Source of the DNA: Pleurocapsa sp. PCC 7327
Lineage (GTDB): Bacteria > Cyanobacteriota > Cyanobacteriia > Cyanobacteriales > Microcystaceae
Reading direction: 5' to 3'
NCBI RefSeq assembly: GCF_000317025.1
Contig: NC_019689.1
Span: 3,550,024-3,614,023 of the forward strand
Length of the DNA stretch: 64,000 nt
In this document: positions 58,464-64,000 of the stretch, piece by piece
Layout: each line of letters opens with the position of its first letter
How positions within the stretch are numbered: position 1 is the first letter of the stretch
Made by a program: the position numbers and the translations under genes
The notes under the pieces: model-generated
Told to the model about the DNA's origin: nothing
Databases searched by the model: none
What the model saw: only the letters and a program-made list of their open reading frames with translations

Positions 58464-59390
58464 TCAAACAATGATATTTTCAGAACCAGAAAAACTTTGC
58501 TGAATTTGCTCGATTAGCTTGAGAATGTGTCGATAAGCAACTAACTTTCCTTGCTGGCAAAAACATTCTGCACCTAAGCGCAAATCTGTTAATGCCGTTT
58601 GGTAATAACCGAGTTGATGGCGAAGCAAACCGCGATTGATGTATGCTTCAGCGCGATTGGGATCGTTTTGTAGGGATAGGGTAAAGTTGGCAATGGCTTC
58701 TCGATAGCGTCCTTGCCTCTGACAGATAAAAGCACGGTTATAGTAGGCTAGAGAATTTTTGCTATCGAAACGAATAGCGCGATCGTAATCCGCGATCGCT
58801 TTTTCCAAATTGCCCAAGCCAAAATAAGCCAATCCCCTGTCATTGTAGATAGTGGCGAGTTGGGTGCCATCGAGGGCAGACATCTGACGCAAGGCTTGAT
58901 TATAATCGGCAATGGCTTCTAAATATTTTTCTTGAGCGGCATAGGCTAGTCCTCGGTTATAGTAAGCCAGAAAGCCATCGGGTTTGAGTTGGATGGCAGC
59001 ATTATAATCTGCGATCGCGCCTTGATAATCGCCGAGTCGATAGGCAGCCAGTCCGCGATGCAAATATGCTAAATCATTTGTTGGCTGATGTTGCAAGGCA
59101 TGGGTGCAATCTTGTTTGGCTTGTTGGTAATCATTTAGATAAATGAGTACCAAACAGCGATTGCTATAGGCAGCTGCGAAATTAGAATCGAGTGCGATCG
59201 CTTTATCAAAGTCTAACAGTGCTTGTTGGTAATGTCCTTGTTGCGTCTCTTCAACACCTGCTTTAAACCACTCTTGCGCGGAGATCGGATTAATTTCTGC
59301 TGCTTGAGTAGCCCGACCGAAGAGGGAAACGAAGAGCAATACCGAAATCAAAAACTTGGCAAGTTTTCTCCGAGCGAATTGGGCAAGCAT
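58464..59390 (-). CDS. Exported TPR-repeat protein
   Basis: The product has 308 residues. A signal peptide (LISVLLFVSLFGRATQAAE) is followed by about seven TPR units, e.g. AYSNRCLVLIYLNDYQQAKQDCTHAL, AYLHRGLAAYRLGDYQGAIADYNAAI and AYYNRAFICQRQGRYREAIANFTLSL. The probable role is a periplasmic scaffold. It is first in a two-gene operon with the His/Met-rich protein. A TGTC-N4-GACA-N3-TGTC motif lies 52-70 bp upstream. Confidence 0.88.
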   Translation of the reverse strand: MLAQFARRKLAKFLISVLLFVSLFGRATQAAEINPISAQEWFKAGVEETQQGHYQQALLDFDKAIALDSNFAAAYSNRCLVLIYLNDYQQAKQDCTHALQHQPTNDLAYLHRGLAAYRLGDYQGAIADYNAAIQLKPDGFLAYYNRGLAYAAQEKYLEAIADYNQALRQMSALDGTQLATIYNDRGLAYFGLGNLEKAIADYDRAIRFDSKNSLAYYNRAFICQRQGRYREAIANFTLSLQNDPNRAEAYINRGLLRHQLGYYQTALTDLRLGAECFCQQGKLVAYRHILKLIEQIQQSFSGSENIIV

Positions 59391-59441
59391 TTTCCCTTTC
59401 TAATCGCGATCGCCCTTAATTTTCGGCAAGATTTCTAGCGA

Positions 59442-59460
59442 TGTCAAAAGACAAGCTGTC
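59442..59460. promoter_or_regulatory. BlaI/CopY-type (PetR-like) operator, site 3
   Basis: TGTCAAAAGACAAGCTGTC is identical over 19 bp to the petJ-proximal site at 39632 and differs by one base from the petE site. It lies 52 bp upstream of the TPR gene start. Confidence 0.6.
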
Positions 59461-59524
59461 AAACAAACTTCAATAGTTATTGGGTAGTAGATATAGCAAT
59501 CCTAAAATGAGTTATGAACATTTC

Positions 59525-59541
59525 GCGAGCATCCTGCTCGC
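59525..59541. repeat. Short REP-like palindrome
   Basis: GCGAGCATCCTGCTCGC, a GAGCA/TGCTC stem followed by ACTC, is related to the unit at 45742. Confidence 0.5.
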
Positions 59542-59608
59542 ACTCACCAATCAATTAAGACTGCTATAGTCGTTAGTAGAAGATTTCCCACTAACAGCTA
59601 ACTACTAA

Positions 59609-59830
59609 CTAAAAAGCGATCTCTACTAACTTATTTTTTGAAGATAAACCGGACTTAATCAAAACTTGTGATTTCGTGACCTTGAATTTTTTGGCAAGCA
59701 GTTCGATGAGTTCTTGATTGGCTTTTCCATCAATTGGAGGCGATTTTAAATAAATAAATAAACTTTCGTCATCAGCTTCTTCTATTCTTTGTTGTTTGGA
59801 GTTAGGTTTAACTTTTACTTGAATTTTCAT
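59609..59830 (-). CDS. DUF167 (YggU-like) protein
   Basis: The product has 73 residues from ATG 59830. [40 protein letters not shown] and [18 protein letters not shown] define the family; the function is unknown. The left end of the IS605-type element begins about 39 bp upstream, so the native promoter may have been separated. Confidence 0.92.
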   Translation of the reverse strand: MKIQVKVKPNSKQQRIEEADDESLFIYLKSPPIDGKANQELIELLAKKFKVTKSQVLIKSGLSSKNKLVEIAF

Positions 59831-59921
59831 CAACTTTCTGTTATTCAATTTAACATCCTTGCGGGAAGTCCCCCAGTGCAGGGAAACGGAACTGGGGGAT
59901 GAAAGCAAGGGCAGGATATAG

Positions 59922-60293
59922 TTAGCTACGCGGAGAATCTTGTTGCTTGATAGATTTTTTCAAAACATCAAGCGATACTCCGCCACTGGAATTGACCAAG
60001 TATGAGCTAGACCAAAAAACAGGTTTCCAGTAGTATTTGTCAACATGAGACTTGAACTCCTTGCGAATTAGTCTGCTTGATGACGCTTTGAGAACTTTTA
60101 CAAACTCAGAAATCTGGTTGTCTGGAGACAGACTGACCAATTGAGACCCCGTCCTTAAGGACGGGGATTTATAATGCTTTTTTGTTGTTCACCTAGTGAG
60201 AATTTCAGAAGTAATCACCTTGCCTCGATACTTCGTTACCAATACAATATGCAAGTGAATACAAAATAGAGCATGAGAACTCTTTCTGAGCAA
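59922..60293 (-). pseudogene. tnpA: IS200-type TnpA with HUH region replaced and catalytic Tyr lost
   Basis: The N-terminus is RKSSHALFCIHLHIVLVTKYRGKVITSEILTR, and the C-terminus VSLSPDNQISEFVKVLKASSSRLIRKEF...YWKPVFWSSSYLVNSSGG; both match Y1 transposases. Between them about 30 codons that should include the EADHVHLL (HUH) motif are replaced by 54 bp (60138-60191) that start with TGA and carry the palindrome CCCCGTCCTTAAGGACGGGG (60147-60166). In addition, the helix that normally reads LKKYIQ reads LKKSIK (TAT to TCT), so the nucleophile Tyr is Ser. Confidence 0.85.
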
Positions 60294-60333
60294 AGGTTGC
60301 ACTGGGCGTTAAGTGAATGGTACGCTCGCACCC

Positions 60334-61584
60334 ATGAGAGTAACACGTAGAACCACCTTTCGCTTATATCCAACTAAATCTCAGGAGTCGAAATTGCATT
60401 ATTGGCGACGACTTCATAAAGATTTGTTCAAGGCCTGTCTTTACCACAGAAAGACAGAATATCAGCGTTTTGGGAATTCTATTAGCTACTATGACCAGCA
60501 AAATATTCTGCCAGATTTCAAAGAATGTTGGCCTGAATATAAAGAATTAGGTGCGCAAGCTTTACAGGCAACGGTAAAGGGTGTTGACTATGCCTTTCAA
60601 CGTTTTTTCCGTGGATTGAGTGGATACCCAAAATTCAAGTCTGCACGACATGATCGTGGTCGGACTTATCCAGGAATAAGTGGATGGAAAGCGCATACAT
60701 CAGGCGATAACGGCTACCTGGAATTGTCTAATTTAGGACAAATTCAGATGAGAGGTAAAGCTAGAACTTGGGGGACACCAACAACTTGTACAATCATCTG
60801 GAAACCAGGTAAATGGTATGCTTCAATCACTGTAAACTGCGAACCAAAACGAGAAACTAGCACTGGTGCTATAGGTTTAGATTTTGGTACTCACCACGCT
60901 ATTGCTTGTTCAGATGGAACAATAATTGCTCCTCCGAAATTTTTAGCCAAAACTCAACAAAAAATAAAGCAATTATCTAAGAGATTACGTCGCAAGCGTG
61001 CGCCTAATTTCAAAAAGAAGATTAAAGCATCTAAACGTTGGAGAAAAGCCAGGAAACAAATTAGTAGACTTCAAAGTAAAGTGACCAATCAAAGACAAGA
61101 TTGGCAACATCAAGTAGCTACACAGATAGTAAAGAGTAATTCACTGGTAGCTACTGAGAAGTCGAACATCAAAGGGATGACTCGTAAAGCAAACAAGGGC
61201 AGCCAAAGAAAACATCAAAAAACAGGACTCAATAGCTCGCTGTTAGATGTTGGGATTGGCAATCTAACTTCACTAATCAGATCTAAGCTCAGTGAATGTA
61301 GTGGGGTATTTGTTGAAGTACCTCTCAAAATTGCACCATCCCAAACTTGCCCTCGGTGTGGTTACAAAAAGAAAAAAGAGTTAGCCGAGCGTGTGCATCA
61401 TTGTGAAAACTGCAACTTCACTGCGGCTCGTGATGTGGCAGCATCAATGGTAATGCTCAATTACGCTTTGGGGTTAGGAACTAGCCTCTCAAACGCTGAT
61501 GCTGAACCTCTTTCTAAGACCCCACAGCATTGTGGAGGGTTTAGGAAAGTTCAGCAGGTGAAGCGTCAGAAACCTCGGAGGTAG
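60334..61584 (+). CDS. tnpB: TnpB RNA-guided nuclease (IS605 family), apparently intact
   Basis: The product has 416 residues from ATG 60334. RuvC residues are present: Asp in IGLDFGTHHAIA, Glu in VATEKSNIKGM and Asp in AARDVAAS. The zinc ribbon is CPRCGYKKKK...CENCNF. An N-terminal REC-like region is rich in Tyr, Lys and Arg. Length is normal and no frame break is seen. Related TnpBs cut DNA using an omega RNA from the right end. It differs strongly from the tnpB remnant at 48.5-49.7 kb, so the two are separate lineages. Confidence 0.92.
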   Translation: MRVTRRTTFRLYPTKSQESKLHYWRRLHKDLFKACLYHRKTEYQRFGNSISYYDQQNILPDFKECWPEYKELGAQALQATVKGVDYAFQRFFRGLSGYPKFKSARHDRGRTYPGISGWKAHTSGDNGYLELSNLGQIQMRGKARTWGTPTTCTIIWKPGKWYASITVNCEPKRETSTGAIGLDFGTHHAIACSDGTIIAPPKFLAKTQQKIKQLSKRLRRKRAPNFKKKIKASKRWRKARKQISRLQSKVTNQRQDWQHQVATQIVKSNSLVATEKSNIKGMTRKANKGSQRKHQKTGLNSSLLDVGIGNLTSLIRSKLSECSGVFVEVPLKIAPSQTCPRCGYKKKKELAERVHHCENCNFTAARDVAASMVMLNYALGLGTSLSNADAEPLSKTPQHCGGFRKVQQVKRQKPRR

Positions 61585-61625
61585 CGCAAGCGAAGTCCGT
61601 AGGTAGTTCATAAGCCTACCGATCG
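61485..61625 (+). ncRNA. Putative omega RNA of the intact TnpB
   Basis: The 3' end of tnpB and the following 40 bp contain nested stems ACCCCACAGCATTGTGGAGGGT, AACCTCGGAGGT and GTAGG...CCTAC, as at the right ends of related elements. The omega RNA would overlap the tnpB C-terminus and end at the right boundary. Limits are estimated. Confidence 0.45.
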
Positions 61626-61652
61626 ACAGCTCCAAGATTTAGAAAAGCAACA

Positions 61653-61684
61653 ACCCAACCCTGTTGTTAGAATTAGGGTTGGGT
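61653..61684 (+). terminator. Terminator-like hairpin
   Basis: ACCCAACCCT (61653-61662) and AGGGTTGGGT (61675-61684) make a perfect 10-bp stem, followed by AATTAAC with no T-run. No plus-strand gene other than tnpB ends nearby, so it may be left over from a gene displaced by the element. Confidence 0.45.
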
Positions 61685-61727
61685 AATTAACTCTTAGCGA
61701 GAGCGACCGAACGCTATCTTACAAGTA

Positions 61728-61843
61728 CAGGTCGTCCCAAAGGTATAGTATGTCATGTTGAGCGTAGCGATCGCGACGCGAAATATCTGAATATACCAAC
61801 TTCCTGCACTCAGAATGACAAAATGGACTTTTGGGATGTCTTC
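61728..61843. mobile_element. MITE-like element, copy 3 (short, complete)
   Basis: About 115 bp. The left end CAGGTCGTCCCAAAGGT with TGTCATGTTGAGCG and the right end CAGAATGACAAAATGG with ACTTTTGGGATGTC are inverted repeats of about 27 bp. It lacks the GCAATT-rich core of copies 1 and 2. The right end abuts the stop codon of the next minus-strand gene. Confidence 0.75.
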
Positions 61844-62209
61844 TTAGCCAACATAGGAACAAGACGGACAAAATAGATAATCATCTTTGGGAATATAACG
61901 ATCTAGCATCTCTAAATGCAAATCGAGAATCTGAGCAATTCCCTCAGTGACATAATGCTCGATAAGCAAGCGAAGTTCTAGAGACCGATAAGGAAACTTA
62001 GTTTTCGAGAGTCGATGTTGCCTATTTTTGAGATCTGCGTTTTCTGTCTCAATTTTATCAAGAACATAGGCGCTCAATTTTTGACGAAAACCAGGGATCG
62101 CCAAAATTTTCTCACACAATTCATCCGAATAAAGTTGCAGTGCATTTTCAATTTCTTCATCAATCGATTTTTGCACTGAATTTACCCAGATTGAGGTCGA
62201 GATAGTCAT
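61844..62209 (-). CDS. Hypothetical helical protein with C-terminal CPSC
   Basis: The 121-residue product is mainly helical and acidic (IDEEIENALQLYSDELCEKIL, KLSAYVLDKIETENADL) and ends DDYLFCPSCSYVG. I do not recognise it. No signal peptide is present. The TAA stop directly adjoins the right end of MITE copy 3; the last residues are thus probably native. It is 169 bp upstream (in map order) of the OmpR-type regulator on the same strand, a possible but weak link. Confidence 0.6.
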   Translation of the reverse strand: MTISTSIWVNSVQKSIDEEIENALQLYSDELCEKILAIPGFRQKLSAYVLDKIETENADLKNRQHRLSKTKFPYRSLELRLLIEHYVTEGIAQILDLHLEMLDRYIPKDDYLFCPSCSYVG

Positions 62210-62377
62210 TTCAGTTCCTTCCTGTCGTAGTCGATGCTAGAATTCACTGCTTACTTTAATTCCCCAACCTCAAAATTTTGTGAAGGAAATCGGGAAGAAA
62301 TCGGGAAGAAGCCGCCAACTGCGATCGCAAAAGATTAAGCAAGCCGAGCCATAACCTGCGTCGCTTTGCAGTACTCC

Positions 62378-63109
62378 TTAAGGTTCCCTCAAAGCATCCC
62401 GCTCGCTACCCAACTCCTCTACTAAAGTTGATTGTCGCGGCATGTTGAGTCGATAACCGATACCGTGAACCGTCTCGATTAACTGCTTGGGAGCGCCTGC
62501 GGAGTTTAGTTTGTGGCGCAGGCTTTTGATATGTGCTTTGACTGTTTCTTCTGTTGGCGGTTCTTCTAAAGACCAGATGTGTTCGATAATAACGCTGCGA
62601 CTGATAACCCGTCGACCATAGCGCATGAGAAGTTCTAGGATGGCATATTCTTTGGGAGTGATGTGGAGGAAACGATCGCCATAAGTAACTTCAAAGGTAC
62701 TCGGATTAAGGCGCAAGCTACCCCAGGTTAAAATCGGAGGCGCACAAATCTCGCTCCTACGCAGCAAGGCTCGAATTCTTGCAAATAGCTCCGATAAATC
62801 GAAAGGTTTGACGATATAGTCATCGGCTCCGGCATCTAATCCAGCAACTTTGTCGGTGCTAGCGTCGCAGGCAGTCAGAATGAGGATGGGTTTGAGAAAA
62901 CCGCGATCGCGCAGCCGTTTGCACAAGCTAATACCATCTAATTTAGGCAGCATCACATCTAACAAAACGAGATCGTAGTCGATTGTTGCAATTTGCCGCC
63001 AAGCCGCTTCCCCATTTTGGACGACATCAACCGCATAGCGTTGGTTGGCAAGCGCTTCAGATAAGCTGACAGCTAGCGTTACATCATCTTCAGCCAGGAG
63101 AAATCTCAT
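62378..63109 (-). CDS. OmpR-family response regulator
   Basis: The product has 243 residues. The receiver MRFLLAEDDVTLAVSLSEAL has the phospho-Asp in LVLLDVMLPKLDG and Lys in YIVKPFDLSELFARIRALLRR. The winged helix is ITPKEYAILELLMRYGRRVISRSVIIEHIW...ETVKAHIKSLRHKL. It resembles cyanobacterial RppA/NrsR-type regulators, which are usually next to a histidine kinase; none lies in this window. Confidence 0.92.
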   Translation of the reverse strand: MRFLLAEDDVTLAVSLSEALANQRYAVDVVQNGEAAWRQIATIDYDLVLLDVMLPKLDGISLCKRLRDRGFLKPILILTACDASTDKVAGLDAGADDYIVKPFDLSELFARIRALLRRSEICAPPILTWGSLRLNPSTFEVTYGDRFLHITPKEYAILELLMRYGRRVISRSVIIEHIWSLEEPPTEETVKAHIKSLRHKLNSAGAPKQLIETVHGIGYRLNMPRQSTLVEELGSERDALREP

Positions 63110-63303
63110 GGAAGGTTTATTCTTTTGTTTTTTTGTTTTGAGTCGATTTTGAAGGCTTTACCAACTGCTCTTCCTTATCAAAATAATATACGAGGTTCTC
63201 GCTAGCGATCCGAGGTGGGGCGATCGCCAAAAATATTTTTTAACGATTAACCTCTTGCAAAATTATCCGACCTGTCGCTATAATAAGAGGCTGTTGTCAG
63301 CAA

Positions 63304-63375
63304 TCCTCGGTAGCTCAGCGGTAGAGCGGTCGGCTGTTAACCGATTGGTCGTAGGTTCGAATCCTACCCGGGGAG
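63304..63375 (+). tRNA. trnN-GUU: tRNA-Asn(GUU)
   Basis: 72 nt. The acceptor TCCTCGG pairs with CCGGGGA before discriminator G. The anticodon arm CGGCTGTTAACCG has anticodon GTT, and the T-arm is GTAGG-TTCGAAT-CCTAC. CCA is not encoded. Confidence 0.97.
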
Positions 63376-63527
63376 TTAATAAATTAACCCAAATCTTGCA
63401 CTGCGATCGGTAAGCCTCATATTCCGCCAAGAAATAAATTTCTTGGCTAACAGCCCAAGTCCATTAAAATGGACTAAATTAATTCTGCTGTGAGTCTTCT
63501 TTAGAAGCGGGTCATCTCTCAGGTGCA

Positions 63528-63565
63528 AAAAATAGATTGCCGTGGAAAGATTCCCACGGCAATCT
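63528..63565 (-). terminator. Rho-independent terminator of the DUF1517 gene
   Basis: A perfect 12-bp stem AGATTGCCGTGG/CCACGGCAATCT (63534-63545, 63554-63565) is followed on the minus strand by ATTTTTTG. It lies 30 bp past the DUF1517 stop. Confidence 0.88.
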
Positions 63566-63594
63566 GTCAGAATCTATTCAATTGATAGCTTAAA

Positions 63595-64000
63595 TTAAAC
63601 TAGCTTCAAATTGGGATATTCAGCCAAGATGTCCTCAGAGGTTAGAGTATCTCCTTGTGCTTGAGGAGTCCAGAGAACCTCGACGGCTAGCAGGCGATCG
63701 CTGCCGATTCCCCCAATTTGTTGCAATGCTTGGCGTAAATCTTCAGAATCGTTAATCTTGGGCAGTTCGAGTTTTCCTTCAACACCGACTAGAATGGTGA
63801 CGACGATGTAGTCCCCAGAACCGTTGCCTGTTTGGGCTAGTTGTCCCTGTCCTTCTAAGAGAGCCGTTGGCGAGGCTTGTCTGAGTTGGTTATTGACGTT
63901 TGAGAGCGTTTCTGAGGTAAATTTGCTCCGTTCTGCCAAGTCTAGCTGATTGAATTTTGCTTCTGCTGACTCTAAGGTAGTTTGATAGGATTCCGTAGCG
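63595..64000 (-). CDS. DUF1517 family protein, C-terminal part at window edge
   Basis: About 134 codons of an open frame run off the window end. ATESYQTTLESAEAKFNQLDLAERSKFTSETLSNV, DYIVVTILVG and LLAVEVLWTPQAQGDTLTSEDILAEYPNLKL are the C-terminal half of DUF1517, a thylakoid-associated family of cyanobacteria and plants (membrane part lies outside). The function is unknown. An internal ATG at 63939 is not the start because the family homology continues upstream of it. Confidence 0.88.
   Translation of the reverse strand, partial: ATESYQTTLESAEAKFNQLDLAERSKFTSETLSNVNNQLRQASPTALLEGQGQLAQTGNGSGDYIVVTILVGVEGKLELPKINDSEDLRQALQQIGGIGSDRLLAVEVLWTPQAQGDTLTSEDILAEYPNLKLV

Larger units (their letters stand above)
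59865..61625. mobile_element. IS605-type element (tnpA remnant and tnpB, divergent)
   Basis: A left-end hairpin TCCCCCAGT/ACTGGGGGA (59869-59877, 59891-59899) lies next to tnpA. A small right hairpin GTAGG/CCTAC (61599-61603, 61615-61619) follows tnpB. tnpA and tnpB diverge from a 40-bp gap. Boundaries are approximate. With tnpA dead the element cannot move by itself. Confidence 0.75.

Noticed and set aside
61844-62209. ComFB-like c-di-nucleotide receptor
   Set aside because: The helical pattern is superficially similar, but the NRLPPLY signature of ComFB is absent.

Overview
The window is chromosomal DNA of a cyanobacterium. Evidence: the palindrome GCGATCGC (HIP1) is scattered throughout; plastocyanin and cytochrome c6 are both present; there is an NDH-1MS CO2-uptake operon, NblA, RpaB, NdhL and the D1-processing protease CtpA; and tRNA-Leu(UAA) carries a group I intron. 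Gene content and the load of small repeats fit a Chroococcales/Pleurocapsales-type genome, but the genus cannot be fixed from the sequence alone.

Layout. 1-8 kb: khpA/rpsP, a minus-strand operon of fatty-acyl-AMP ligase, exported DUF1400 hydrolase and CSP41-like reductase, a molbindin-like protein and a GT4 glycosyltransferase. 8.4-12.7 kb: tRNA-Ser, a TPP riboswitch ahead of thiC, ctpA and a DUF1499 protein. 12.7-17 kb: a MITE, mreBCD divergent from ssb, and a SIMPL protein. 17-22 kb: exopolysaccharide and GDP-fucose genes (GT4, sugar-phosphate transferase, gmd, fcl), then gluconokinase. 22-28.5 kb: the inducible CO2-uptake operon ndhR-ndhF3-(ecaB remnant)-ndhD3-cupA. 28.7-38.7 kb: a frameshifted glutathione transferase, radA, rpaB, a Ccb-type assembly factor and assorted metabolic genes. 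39.2-40.1 kb: divergent petJ and petE. 40.5-48.4 kb: ligA, hisB, birA, an M23 peptidase, ribE, a BFN-domain protein and an Fe-S aldo/keto reductase. 48.4-50.7 kb: two decayed insertion sequences (tnpB-type and IS5-like). 50.8-59.4 kb: nblA, a Crp/Fnr regulator, leuS, rsmD, intron-bearing tRNA-Leu, ndhL, trpA and a TPR/His-Met-rich secreted-protein operon. 59.6-64 kb: a DUF167 protein, an IS605-type element with dead tnpA and intact tnpB, a MITE, an OmpR-type regulator, tRNA-Asn and a partial DUF1517 gene.

The strongest regulatory observation is a 19-bp near-identical motif with interleaved inverted repeats (TGTC-N4-GACA-N3-TGTC). It occurs twice between petJ and petE and once 50 bp upstream of the TPR/His-Met-rich operon near 59.4 kb. 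It looks like a BlaI/CopY-type (PetR-like) operator, so that uncharacterised operon is a candidate third member of the copper switch. Other notable points are a truncated periplasmic carbonic anhydrase inside the CO2-uptake operon, a 7-bp tandem duplication breaking a glutathione transferase, an IS transposase broken only by losses of one A in A-runs, and a small MITE family whose right end sits next to stop codons.
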